Counted from the stretch's first letter, positions 1 through 5,524 are shown. The stretch is DNA of 5,627 nucleotides from an uncultured Collinsella sp. (GCA_938023905.1 CALJCO010000139.1:1-5627); one strand, 5' to 3'. Notes: generated by a model from the letters alone, not told the origin. Program-made: numbers and translations.

Positions 1-158
1 GACTTGCAGCGACGGACCTCGGGACGCTCTTACACCACGTCTGCGCGCGCCACCGTAAAAGAGCTAAAACTGGAGAAAATCAGGCGGAACTCTACTCCCC
101 GGGTGTTGCAGCAGTATTGGAAGATTAAATTCGCATTCATAAAACACAAAGCAGGATA
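1..158. other. Left-edge stretch without a secure gene
   Basis: No start-to-stop gene fits here. Plus-strand frame 3 is open from the window edge to a TAA at 126-128 (about 41 codons, ending AAVLED). Its first half has mostly G/C-ending codons, so it could be the 3' end of a gene entering from the left. A competing frame is open to 183, so neither can be preferred. Composition changes from GC-rich (1-57) to AT-rich (58 onward), which may mark a junction between DNA of different origin. Confidence 0.3.
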
Positions 159-860
159 TTATTGTTCAAGCAATTTCGGATAGCCACATTCAATATCAAT
201 CGTGCTGTATTCCTCTTTTACTGAGTACTCTTGAATATATTCATTTGTCATTGAATCTATGTACTGCAGGGCAAAAGTCGCGCCGGCTTTAAGGCTTTCC
301 TCATTAATGACAAAATATGTATAAGTGCAGTCACCAACAGTAATAACTTTGTTAAAGGCAAATCCGCCTATATTAAACCCAGTATGAATCACAAGAGTTT
401 TTGCGAACCCATGCCCTATATTCTTAATAGTTACATGAATAGTTTGTTGTTTTTCTTTATCTCCGGATCTTTCGCCAAGGCTGAATCCTTTTCTTAAATC
501 ATGCCTAGGATCTTGTCCGAGTTCCACCAAAAGAAACGGCTGTACCTCTGCTCTCTCTTTCTGCGCATCTGATTCTTTGTAATATCGAATCGTATAAAAG
601 ACACCAAGAAAAGCAAGTATGCCAGAAACTACACCGCCGATAATACCACCCCAATATGAAGCTATTGATGCTGCCCAAGTCCCCTCTTGTCCAGGAACAA
701 CCCAATGTCTGATAGCGGCTTCAATAGCGATTGATGCACCGGCTACAATCAGAATGGCGGCAAGAAGAAAAAGGGCTATTCCAATCAGAGCATTTCTTCT
801 GTTACGTGCTTCCTTTCTTGGTTCATACGGTTTGCCAAAGCGTTGTATTTTTATTTTCAT
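159..860 (-). CDS. Two-helix membrane protein of unknown function
   Basis: The protein is 233 aa from the ATG at 860. That start has GAGGA seven bases upstream; a further in-frame ATG at 887 has a weaker site. A basic N-terminus (residues 1-22) precedes a hydrophobic helix at about 24-46. A second helix at about 69-91 is glycine-rich (YWGGIIGGVVSG) and is followed by RYYKES. The remaining ~140 residues are soluble and probably cytoplasmic, with an IKNIGHGFAK segment typical of beta-sandwich-like domains in many uncharacterised bacterial membrane proteins. No catalytic motif is visible and I do not recognise a named family. The gene is clearly more AT-rich than the transposase and toxin-antitoxin genes, which suggests horizontal acquisition. 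It is alone on its strand with no operon partner in view. Two-helix proteins of this shape occur as effectors in some phage-defence systems, but nothing here shows that role. Confidence 0.8.
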   Translation of the reverse strand: MKIKIQRFGKPYEPRKEARNRRNALIGIALFLLAAILIVAGASIAIEAAIRHWVVPGQEGTWAASIASYWGGIIGGVVSGILAFLGVFYTIRYYKESDAQKERAEVQPFLLVELGQDPRHDLRKGFSLGERSGDKEKQQTIHVTIKNIGHGFAKTLVIHTGFNIGGFAFNKVITVGDCTYTYFVINEESLKAGATFALQYIDSMTNEYIQEYSVKEEYSTIDIECGYPKLLEQ

Positions 861-1109
861 AGTGCCATCCTCGGTACAGCTATGCATACATCCAATAATT
901 TATGAAGATATGAAATCTGAGTCATAATATCCGCTGCATCTTTTCCATTCACATCCTAGTAAATTCTCAGTTCATACCAAGTGACATTCCTGACCATGCG
1001 GATTACACTACAGAGCATTTCCTTAGGCCCATTTTGCTGATTCTGTTCACTGCTGGTTCCCCAATGAATTATATGCAATGTACGGGTTGCTAACTGCTAA
1101 AGCGGTATT

Positions 1110-1150
1110 GAACGATGTCGCTCCGTATGTTATTGGCCCAGACATCGTTC
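1110..1150. repeat. 10-bp inverted repeat, 21-nt spacer
   Basis: GAACGATGTC at 1110-1119 is the exact reverse complement of GACATCGTTC at 1141-1150. It could be an RNA stem with a large loop or a two-site operator. It is the first of three dyads packed within 100 bp. Confidence 0.65.
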
Positions 1151-1154
1151 TTTC

Positions 1155-1181
1155 ATCGCTGGGACAAAATGTCCCAGCGAT
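1155..1181. repeat. Perfect 12-bp hairpin with AAA loop (GGGACA palindrome)
   Basis: ATCGCTGGGACA (1155-1166), loop AAA, then TGTCCCAGCGAT (1170-1181). This is a perfect 12-bp stem. No T-run follows on either strand, so it does not look like a simple terminator. The core CTGGGACA/TGTCCCAG recurs at 3366-3384 on the other side of the transposon. Confidence 0.8.
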
Positions 1182-1194
1182 CGATCTCGCTTCT

Positions 1195-1208
1195 GCGCTC
1201 TAGAGCGC
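1195..1208. repeat. 14-bp perfect palindrome GCGCTCTAGAGCGC
   Basis: A self-complementary 14-mer with no loop, 13 bp after the preceding hairpin. The lack of a loop fits a dimeric protein-binding site better than an RNA hairpin. Function unknown. Confidence 0.6.
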
Positions 1209-1305
1209 GTTCTTCCCGATCATATGGGTCCATGATGCGCTCTCCGGAAAATGGATCCAATACCGCATTCCATATATTAACTGGCTTTATGCAAGCACCT
1301 TGTCC

Positions 1306-1313
1306 GTTAGTGC
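1306..1313 (+). repeat. Target-site duplication, left copy (GTTAGTGC)
   Basis: GTTAGTGC directly abuts the left terminal inverted repeat and recurs in the same orientation at 3144-3151, abutting the right one. The match is exactly 8 bp and ends on both sides, which is the duplication length usual for IS1595-family transposition. Confidence 0.9.
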
Positions 1314-1337
1314 CGTTGTGTTAGACCGCTTTGGATA
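1314..1337 (+). repeat. Left terminal inverted repeat (24 bp)
   Basis: Begins CGTTGTGTTAGACC and ends CTTTGGATA. It matches the reverse complement of 3120-3143 at 23 of 24 positions; the single mismatch is at position 15 (G here, A on the right). Identity breaks down immediately inward of position 24. Confidence 0.92.
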
Positions 1338-1356
1338 CTGGGACTTTTCCTATAAT
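1330..1356 (+). promoter_or_regulatory. Promoter of the transposon's nucleotidyltransferase
   Basis: A perfect -10 box TATAAT lies at 1351-1356, 41 bp before the ATG. The best -35 candidate, TTTGGA (1330-1335, 15-bp spacer), is weak and lies inside the terminal inverted repeat. The cargo gene therefore carries its own promoter and should be expressed wherever the element lands. Transcription probably starts near 1363. Confidence 0.6.
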
Positions 1357-1396
1357 CTTTCTTGCTTAGATAGCAGGCGAAAGCGAAGGAGCTCCT

Positions 1397-1891
1397 ATGG
1401 TCACCAAGGATGATGCGTGTTGGATAATCGGCCTTTCCGCAGGTGCGGGCATTGGCGTATACCTTGATGGCGGCTGGGGCGTCGATGCGCTTGTCGGGCG
1501 TGAGACCAGGGCTCATAACGACATCGACCTGTTCGTTCAGCGCGGGGATTACCAAAGGTTCGTGGATCTAATTGCTGATGAGGGGTTTTCCGAGGTGGCT
1601 GCATCTTTCACCACCGAAGATCACACGGTGTGGCAAGACGAGGCGGGGCGCATCGTCGACCTGCATTGCTTCGATTTCGCCGAGAATGGCGATATTCTGT
1701 ATCAGGGAGATCGTTTTCCCGGGGAGGTCTTTTCGGGGAGGGGGCGCATCGGCGAGGTGGAGGTGTCGTGCATCGACCCCGAAAGCCAGCTGTTGTTTCA
1801 CTTGGGCTATCAGCATGACGAGCACGACGCCCACGATGTCATGCTCCTATGCCGTGAGTACGGTTTCGACGTTCCCGAAGAATATCGCTAG
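1397..1891 (+). CDS. Lnu/ANT(2'')-type antibiotic nucleotidyltransferase
   Basis: The 164-aa protein resembles lincosamide nucleotidyltransferases of the LnuA/LnuC type and the aminoglycoside 2''-adenylyltransferase family. Such enzymes move a nucleotide from NTP onto a drug hydroxyl in the cytoplasm and inactivate it. Seen in the sequence: GGWGVD at residues 25-30, the metal-binding pair D42 and D44 in HNDIDL, a likely third carboxylate D88 in VDLH, and a C-terminal part with CIDPESQLLFH (125-135) and DVMLLCREYG (147-156). The full length is usual for LnuC-like proteins, so the enzyme looks intact. AAGGAG at 1386-1391, five bases before the ATG, fixes the start. The site lies in a 10-bp palindrome, AGGAGCTCCT (1387-1396). 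The gene is cargo of the IS1595-like transposon and converges on its transposase. Drug specificity (lincosamide, aminoglycoside or neither) cannot be read from sequence; the lincosamide assignment is inference from shape and context. Confidence 0.85.
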   Translation: MVTKDDACWIIGLSAGAGIGVYLDGGWGVDALVGRETRAHNDIDLFVQRGDYQRFVDLIADEGFSEVAASFTTEDHTVWQDEAGRIVDLHCFDFAENGDILYQGDRFPGEVFSGRGRIGEVEVSCIDPESQLLFHLGYQHDEHDAHDVMLLCREYGFDVPEEYR

Positions 1892-1962
1892 CTGTTGCTA
1901 TTTGCATCGGGGCACGACTTCAGCGCTTGCCGCAGATGCGCTGCGCCAGACCGCCCTGGACA
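1892..1962. other. Convergent junction between cargo and transposase genes
   Basis: This 71-bp spacer separates the two stop codons. It contains a weak hairpin, CAGCGC (1921-1926) with GCGCTG (1938-1943), but no T-run on either strand, so no convincing intrinsic terminator is present. Confidence 0.4.
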
Positions 1963-3045
1963 TCACGCCACGCCGTATATGGCCCTCCGCGCACGCGAGT
2001 CCCATTTCGCCTGCTTGATCCAGTACTCGTAGAACGGATAGGGGGTCACCTTGTACTGGCGCCAGGTCTTCTCGTACGTGCCGCGGGCTGCCTGCCTCAC
2101 TATGAGCTCGGCGAGCTCGTCCGCGCTCCTGCGGACCTTGAAGCACCATGTCCACTTGAACCAGGCGAGGTAGTTCTCGAGGCGTCTCGTGGAGACACCC
2201 CGGAACCTGCCGATGAAGTGCCTCATCTGGGAGTGGAGGCTGTTCACCCTGTTGATGGCGTGCTCCTCCCTCTTGCTGGCGATGTGCGCGCCGACGCCGA
2301 GGGCGGGCAGGACGCGGCGGTACACGTGCGCACGGTCCGTCGAGATTATCGCGCCGACCGCGAGCTTGTCGGCGAGCAGCTCCCTGGCTGCCGCCTCGTC
2401 GAGGCCGCCCCTCCCCGCGATCTCGTAGAAGATGTCGCCGGCGTCGTTTATGCCGGTGAGCACGCATATCTTCTCGTGCCCGTCGGTTCCCTGCGACCTT
2501 GTGCGGGGCTTCCTGGGCATGCCGGACTCCGACCTGGAGCGGTTTCCCTTGAAGCTCTCCCTGAAGAAGCACTCGTCGAGCTCGGCCCCGCCGCCGGCCT
2601 CCACGCGGAAGGCGGGCATGCGCTTGGCCATGGCCTCGAGCAGCCTGTGGCGCATGAAGAACGCCGTCTTGAGGCACACGCCGCACTTTTCCGCCGACTC
2701 GCGCAGCGGGAGCATGTCCACGTGGCACTCCGCGAACCTCATCCAGGCCGACCTGTCGAGCTTGGTGGTGGAGAAGATGCGCATGGTGGCGTCGGTGAAG
2801 GTCCTGGCGCACCCTCGGCAGAGGAACCGCTGACGGCCGCGCCCGTCTCGCCCCCTCTTCACGTAATGCGGGGAGCCGCACCAGGGGCAGGCTCTGTCGG
2901 GATCGTCTTCCGCCCCCTCGCTTGCCGCGAGTTCGAAAAGCTCCGCGTCTATCAGCGCCTTGAGCGATCTCAGGACCCTGCTCTTCTCGGCAGCCGTCAT
3001 CTGCGGGAGGAACTGCCTCGTCAGCTGGGTGAGCTCGTCTTCCAT
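1963..3045 (-). CDS. IS1595-family (ISXO2-like) transposase
   Basis: A 360-aa enzyme catalysing cut-and-join of the surrounding transposon. The ATG at 3045 is chosen because GGAGG lies five bases upstream. An ATG at 3057 (four residues longer) is possible with AGGAG only two bases away. The in-frame ATG at 3126 falls inside the terminal inverted repeat and is unlikely. Domains (360-aa numbering): a helical N-terminus, a zinc ribbon with CPWC (53-56) and CRGC (76-79), then the RNase H-like DDE domain. That domain has D157 in ELDEC, D237 in STDRAHVYR and N268 in the family motif RVNSLHSQ, followed by FRGVSTRRLENYLAWFKW-type residues (about 281-298). The frame is uninterrupted from zinc ribbon to C-terminus, so the enzyme should be functional. 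It is GC-rich, like the toxin-antitoxin genes and unlike the AT-rich membrane gene. It is transcribed inward from the right repeat, convergent with the cargo gene; no strong promoter is visible upstream. Confidence 0.93.
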   Translation of the reverse strand: MEDELTQLTRQFLPQMTAAEKSRVLRSLKALIDAELFELAASEGAEDDPDRACPWCGSPHYVKRGRDGRGRQRFLCRGCARTFTDATMRIFSTTKLDRSAWMRFAECHVDMLPLRESAEKCGVCLKTAFFMRHRLLEAMAKRMPAFRVEAGGGAELDECFFRESFKGNRSRSESGMPRKPRTRSQGTDGHEKICVLTGINDAGDIFYEIAGRGGLDEAAARELLADKLAVGAIISTDRAHVYRRVLPALGVGAHIASKREEHAINRVNSLHSQMRHFIGRFRGVSTRRLENYLAWFKWTWCFKVRRSADELAELIVRQAARGTYEKTWRQYKVTPYPFYEYWIKQAKWDSRARRAIYGVA

Positions 3046-3084
3046 TGCAACCTCCATCTCTCCTGATGATGGAATTGTCGCAAC

Positions 3085-3094
3085 CGGGGCCCCG
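3085..3094. repeat. 10-bp palindrome CGGGGCCCCG upstream of the transposase
   Basis: A perfect GC-only dyad between the right terminal repeat and the transposase start. It could form a tight structure in a leader transcript or in read-through RNA entering the element, which would limit transposase expression. That role is inference only. Confidence 0.35.
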
Positions 3095-3119
3095 TCGCGT
3101 GTACTGCGTGCAGGACACT

Positions 3120-3143
3120 TATCCAAAGTGGTCTAACACAACG
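3120..3143 (-). repeat. Right terminal inverted repeat (24 bp)
   Basis: The reverse complement begins CGTTGTGTTAGACC and ends CTTTGGATA, matching the left end 1314-1337 at 23 of 24 positions. Confidence 0.92.
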
Positions 3144-3151
3144 GTTAGTGC
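3144..3151 (+). repeat. Target-site duplication, right copy (GTTAGTGC)
   Basis: Exact copy of 1306-1313, abutting the right end of the element. It is followed by GGACA, which is complementary to the TGTCC that precedes the left copy. Confidence 0.9.
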
Positions 3152-3311
3152 GGACACCGGTAGGCGTTCGCTGGTAATACGATTTTCCAAGCTCGCCGAA
3201 ACCGTGCGAGCCTATCGGCCAAGCCAGCCTTCTCAAACGCAGCGGAAACACGGCACGGGTGGTGATGCGATGCACGTCTGGAAGACCTAGGGGCAGACGC
3301 GGACTCGCATT

Positions 3312-3325
3312 CAGCATCGATGCTG
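3312..3325. repeat. 14-bp perfect palindrome CAGCATCGATGCTG
   Basis: A self-complementary 14-mer with no loop in the intergenic DNA, like the one at 1195-1208 though of different sequence. It is a possible dimer-binding site; function unknown. Confidence 0.5.
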
Positions 3326-3365
3326 GCGCGTCAGATACCATCGTCCAAGACAAGCGCTCTCGTTA

Positions 3366-3384
3366 CTGGGACAATTTGTCCCAG
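3366..3384. repeat. GGGACA palindrome, second copy
   Basis: CTGGGACAA (3366-3374), one T, then TTGTCCCAG (3376-3384). Its CTGGGACA...TGTCCCAG core matches the hairpin at 1155-1181, and CG follows the right arm in both. Shared core and location suggest a repeated palindromic element or the operator of one regulator. Confidence 0.7.
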
Positions 3385-3569
3385 CGGACGCTACGCCCTC
3401 ATTATGTCCCTTTTCTGAATACGGGACTAACAGAACCCTGCAGAACCTAGAGCACCCTCTCTGCGAAGCCCTCCTCCCGACCTTCGTGTAGAAAGCAAGA
3501 ACGCGTACACGGCGCACGCCGCCGAAAACAGCGGCACGAAACGGAATCGACAGGCAAGAAATGCAAATC

Positions 3570-3598
3570 TCGCAATATCCCAATCAAAATTGTATAAT
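3570..3598 (+). promoter_or_regulatory. Promoter of the AbiE-like operon
   Basis: A perfect -10 TATAAT lies at 3593-3598 with a weak -35 TCGCAA at 3570-3575 (17-bp spacer). Start of transcription is expected near 3605, leaving a ~30-nt leader before the ATG at 3635. The -10 box overlaps the upstream in-frame ATG at 3590, so that ATG cannot be the real start. Confidence 0.6.
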
Positions 3599-3614
3599 CC
3601 CAAGGCAAATGGGA
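3578..3614. promoter_or_regulatory. Possible autoregulatory operator (TCCCA/TGGGA boxes)
   Basis: Three related 5-mers bracket the promoter: TCCCA at 3578-3582 and 3598-3602, exactly 20 bp apart, and an inverted TGGGA at 3610-3614. The last two form a dyad with a 7-bp spacer over the expected transcription start. AbiEi-type antitoxins are known to repress their own promoter through inverted repeats, so these boxes are a reasonable candidate site. The boxes are short, so chance occurrence is possible. Confidence 0.3.
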
Positions 3615-3634
3615 ATATGCAAAAGGGACTGGTA

Positions 3635-4585
3635 ATGAACGATACCATAAGATACCTGAAAGATGAGATGGGCCTCTTCGTGACCGAGTTCGAATGGTCT
3701 GGAGCGTCTGACCTCCCGCTTTATCTTGCTAAGGCGGCATCCTATCGGCTGTGTTCCTGCAACGGGGTCGATTTCATTATGGCAGAGGTCGAGGGGGAGG
3801 TCTCGCTTCCCAACCTCAAGAGGATCGTCTCTCAAGTGTCGGCGAGGGCGGGCCTGCAGGTTGCGCTCGTCGCCCAGATCGACGCGCGCCAGCGAAAGGC
3901 CCTCGTTTCACAGGGCATCCCGTTCGTCGTTCCCGGCAGACAGGCTTTCCTTCCGATGCTGGGTTTCGTTGCGAGCGCGAAACGGGAGCCGCGTTCTTTT
4001 CCGGAGGTGCTGGCGCCAGGTACTCAGGCTGTGCTGGTTACGCTGCTGGCCAACCCAGAGGTGCGAACGTCCGAAGAGCTGATGAGGGCGACGGGCATGC
4101 CGTCGTCGAGCATCTCGAGGGCCCTCGACGATCTGTCTCGCAGGGGGCTCGTAAGCAAGTCCAAAAACGGCCGCGCAGTGGTCATCGAACGCAGCACGAG
4201 CAGGAACGATCTCGTCAAAAGTGCAATCGGATGCCTGCGGAATCCTGTCGCGCGGGCCGTGTATGCGAAAAGAGACGAGCAAACGGCGCAGCTTCCGCTT
4301 GCGGGGGTGAGCGAGCTTTCGCAACGCAGTATGCTGGCAGCCCCCCGAATCGAGCAGCGCGCGGTATCGAGGAGGGCCTTCAAAGAACTTGAGTTCGAGG
4401 AGGTCCAACTTGGCGAGCTTCACGATGAGGAGACGGTTCAGGTCCAGGTATGGGCGTACGACCCGCTCGTGGCAGGAGGAGATGCGGTTGACGACGTGTC
4501 GCTTGCGTTGACGCTCGTCGGCGAGGGCGACGAGCGCGTCATCGGCCAGTTGAACGCGATTTTTGGGGAGGAATTATGGCAGTGA
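3635..4585 (+). CDS. AbiEi-like winged-helix antitoxin/regulator
   Basis: A 316-aa protein. The ATG at 3635 is chosen because AAGGGA lies seven bases upstream; in-frame ATGs at 3590 and 3617 fall in the promoter or too close to its start. Residues 1-125 resemble the N-terminal domain of MarR-like regulators found beside AbiEii-type nucleotidyltransferases, with IPFVVPGRQAFLPMLG at about 95-110. A winged helix spans about 131-187: helix 131-141, helix 145-154, recognition helix PSSSISRALDDLSRRGLV (156-173) and a basic wing (174-187). The C-terminal part (about 220-316) has LPLAGVSELS, VWAYDPLVAG and DVSLALTL...DERV, typical of the same family. Expected role: bind the operon promoter as repressor and counteract the downstream toxin. 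It overlaps the next gene by 10 bp, so the two are co-translated. The family assignment is from remembered patterns; the winged helix is clear, the antitoxin role is inferred from the pairing. Confidence 0.8.
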   Translation: MNDTIRYLKDEMGLFVTEFEWSGASDLPLYLAKAASYRLCSCNGVDFIMAEVEGEVSLPNLKRIVSQVSARAGLQVALVAQIDARQRKALVSQGIPFVVPGRQAFLPMLGFVASAKREPRSFPEVLAPGTQAVLVTLLANPEVRTSEELMRATGMPSSSISRALDDLSRRGLVSKSKNGRAVVIERSTSRNDLVKSAIGCLRNPVARAVYAKRDEQTAQLPLAGVSELSQRSMLAAPRIEQRAVSRRAFKELEFEEVQLGELHDEETVQVQVWAYDPLVAGGDAVDDVSLALTLVGEGDERVIGQLNAIFGEELWQ

Positions 4586-5340
4586 GCGAAGTTTACGGGC
4601 TACGCCGGTTCTCGGAATACATGGAGGGCCTCGAGGACTGCTATGCGATCATTGGCGGCACGGCGTGCGACATCATCCTGAGCAACGCGGATCTCGACTT
4701 CAGGGTCACCAAGGACATCGACGTCATCCTGATTGCCGAGAACCGCTTTTCCGAGGTTGCGGCGGCAATATGGAAGCTGGTGAAGGACGGCGGCTACGAT
4801 TGCGGATGGAGGGGCTCCGGGGGAGTTCATTTCTATCGATTCACCAAGCCGAGCGTTGCTGGCTTCCCGAGCATGGTGGAGCTGTTTAGCAAAGCCCCCT
4901 CGTTCATCAAGGAACCAGAAGGGCTGACAATCGTCCCGCTGCCAGCGGGCGAAGAGGCGTCGAGCCTTTCGGCTATCCTTCTCGATGACGACTACTACGC
5001 CTACATGAAGTCCGGTTGCAAGGAGGTCGACGGGATCATGGTTCTGGACGAGGTGCACCTTGTCCCTTTCAAGGCCAAGGCCTATCTCGATCTATCGAAG
5101 CGTAAGGCCGCTGGCGAGAGGGTCGATTCGAGCGACATCAAGAAGCACAAAAAGGATGTTTTCAGGTTGGCTCAGCTCTTCTCCCCGAGAACGTCGTCGG
5201 CACTGCCCGATTCGATTCGCAACGATATGACTGAGTTTTGCGAGAAGGTCCGTGCCGAGGGCGTTCCTCTGAAGCAGATGGGGGTCCCAATGACGCTCGA
5301 GGAGGGAATTGAGCTGATCAAGCGTGTATACGACCTGTAG
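4576..5340 (+). CDS. AbiEii-like nucleotidyltransferase toxin
   Basis: A 254-aa protein of the nucleotidyltransferase superfamily, AbiEii/AbiGii type. Motifs: GG at 27-28 (IIGGTACD), the metal-binding pair D47 and D49 in RVTKDID, a likely third carboxylate E102 in MVELF, then LVPFKAKAYLDL (162-173; K166, K168, D172) and DIKKHKKDVFRLAQLF (187-202), both characteristic of this group. All expected catalytic residues are present. The start overlaps the end of the antitoxin gene (ATGGCAGTGA, 4576-4585) and has GGGGAGG four bases upstream, so translation is strong and coupled. Related AbiEii proteins are type IV toxins that block growth, in studied cases by adding nucleotides to tRNA or other targets, and can give phage abortive infection. 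The substrate here cannot be inferred. It is a different branch from the transposon's antibiotic nucleotidyltransferase. Confidence 0.85.
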   Translation: MAVSEVYGLRRFSEYMEGLEDCYAIIGGTACDIILSNADLDFRVTKDIDVILIAENRFSEVAAAIWKLVKDGGYDCGWRGSGGVHFYRFTKPSVAGFPSMVELFSKAPSFIKEPEGLTIVPLPAGEEASSLSAILLDDDYYAYMKSGCKEVDGIMVLDEVHLVPFKAKAYLDLSKRKAAGERVDSSDIKKHKKDVFRLAQLFSPRTSSALPDSIRNDMTEFCEKVRAEGVPLKQMGVPMTLEEGIELIKRVYDL

Positions 5341-5446
5341 GGGCGGTTTCGGAATCTTTCAAGCATGCGACGAAGTAGGTGATGGGTTAGTTTTTTCGGC
5401 TTCGGTCGTATTGAGGACGATGCCCGAATGACGAAACTGAGATTGT
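5341..5446. other. Non-coding tail after the toxin gene
   Basis: No gene is visible. A run of six T (5391-5396) is not preceded by a convincing hairpin, so no plus-strand terminator for the operon is recognised here. Confidence 0.5.
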
Positions 5447-5483
5447 TCCGAAAAGCAAAGAGCCGCAGCATTGCTACGGCTCT
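5447..5483 (-). terminator. Rho-independent terminator for minus-strand transcription
   Basis: The stem AGAGCCG (5459-5465) pairs with CGGCTCT (5477-5483). An inner AGC/GCT pair extends it around an ATT loop, with one C/A mismatch. Read on the minus strand, the hairpin is followed by TTTGCTTTT (5458-5450). The plus-strand side (AAATTC) has no U-tract. It therefore ends a transcript coming from the right, where the window shows only the AIEWE-stop remnant and an edge fragment. Confidence 0.7.
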
Positions 5484-5524
5484 AAATTCATGCTATGATA
5501 TGGGAAGATAGAACATTTGTTCGG

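Larger units (their letters stand above)
888..1305. other. Intergenic region, AT-rich then palindrome-rich
   Basis: No convincing gene lies in this stretch. The first half (888-1100) is AT-rich and should hold the promoter of the minus-strand membrane protein gene. An ATAATA at 924-929 (TATTAT on the minus strand) is a possible -10 box, but no good -35 is visible. The second half carries three inverted repeats in a row (separate entries) and runs up to the transposon target site. A minus-strand frame is open through the second half and continues across the empty insertion site (see findings). Confidence 0.6.
1314..3143. mobile_element. IS1595-family transposon carrying a nucleotidyltransferase gene
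   Basis: A complete 1,830-bp element. Both ends start CGTTGTGTTAGACC when read inward and match over 24 bp with one mismatch. An exact 8-bp direct repeat (GTTAGTGC) flanks it. Cargo in order: promoter in and just inside the left repeat, a Lnu/ANT-type nucleotidyltransferase (+), then a convergent IS1595-family transposase (-). Both genes are intact and 71 bp apart. Family knowledge: IS1595 members use a transposase with an N-terminal zinc ribbon, make 8-bp duplications and sometimes carry passenger genes. Resistance-bearing relatives with lnu genes have been described in clostridia and streptococci. The intact ends, duplication and transposase suggest a recent and possibly still active insertion. 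No identical named element is recognised. Confidence 0.92.
3152..3569. other. Intergenic DNA right of the transposon
   Basis: No gene is convincing here. The stretch continues the palindrome-rich character seen left of the element. It holds GCTCGC/GCGAGC (3191-3196 and 3206-3211, 9-nt loop), the 14-bp palindrome CAGCATCGATGCTG (3312-3325), the GGGACA hairpin (3366-3384) and a weaker GTCCC/GGGAC pair (3406-3410 and 3423-3427). It leads into the promoter of the toxin-antitoxin operon. Confidence 0.55.

Noticed and set aside
1155..1181. GGGACA hairpin as a rho-independent terminator
   Set aside because: The stem is strong, but neither strand has a T-run after it.
1115..1324. Plus-strand 69-codon ORF left of the transposon
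   Set aside because: It runs through the three inverted repeats and into the terminal repeat of the transposon, so its end was created by the insertion. No convincing ribosome binding site.
1927..3066. 379-codon plus-strand open frame opposite the transposase
   Set aside because: Antisense shadow in GC-rich DNA. The predicted protein has low-complexity composition and no recognisable domain.
1898..3118. Long minus-strand open frame of about 400 codons overlapping the transposase
   Set aside because: It is the shifted-frame shadow of the GC-rich transposase gene. Its product is an Arg/Gly/Ala-rich string with no motif, while the other frame has the zinc ribbon and DDE residues.
1110..3384. 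Palindromes as a CRISPR array
   Set aside because: The repeats are few, differ from one another and are not regularly spaced.
3259..3450. Plus-strand 63-codon ORF right of the transposon
   Set aside because: It crosses palindromes and the GGGACA hairpin, and its product resembles no protein.
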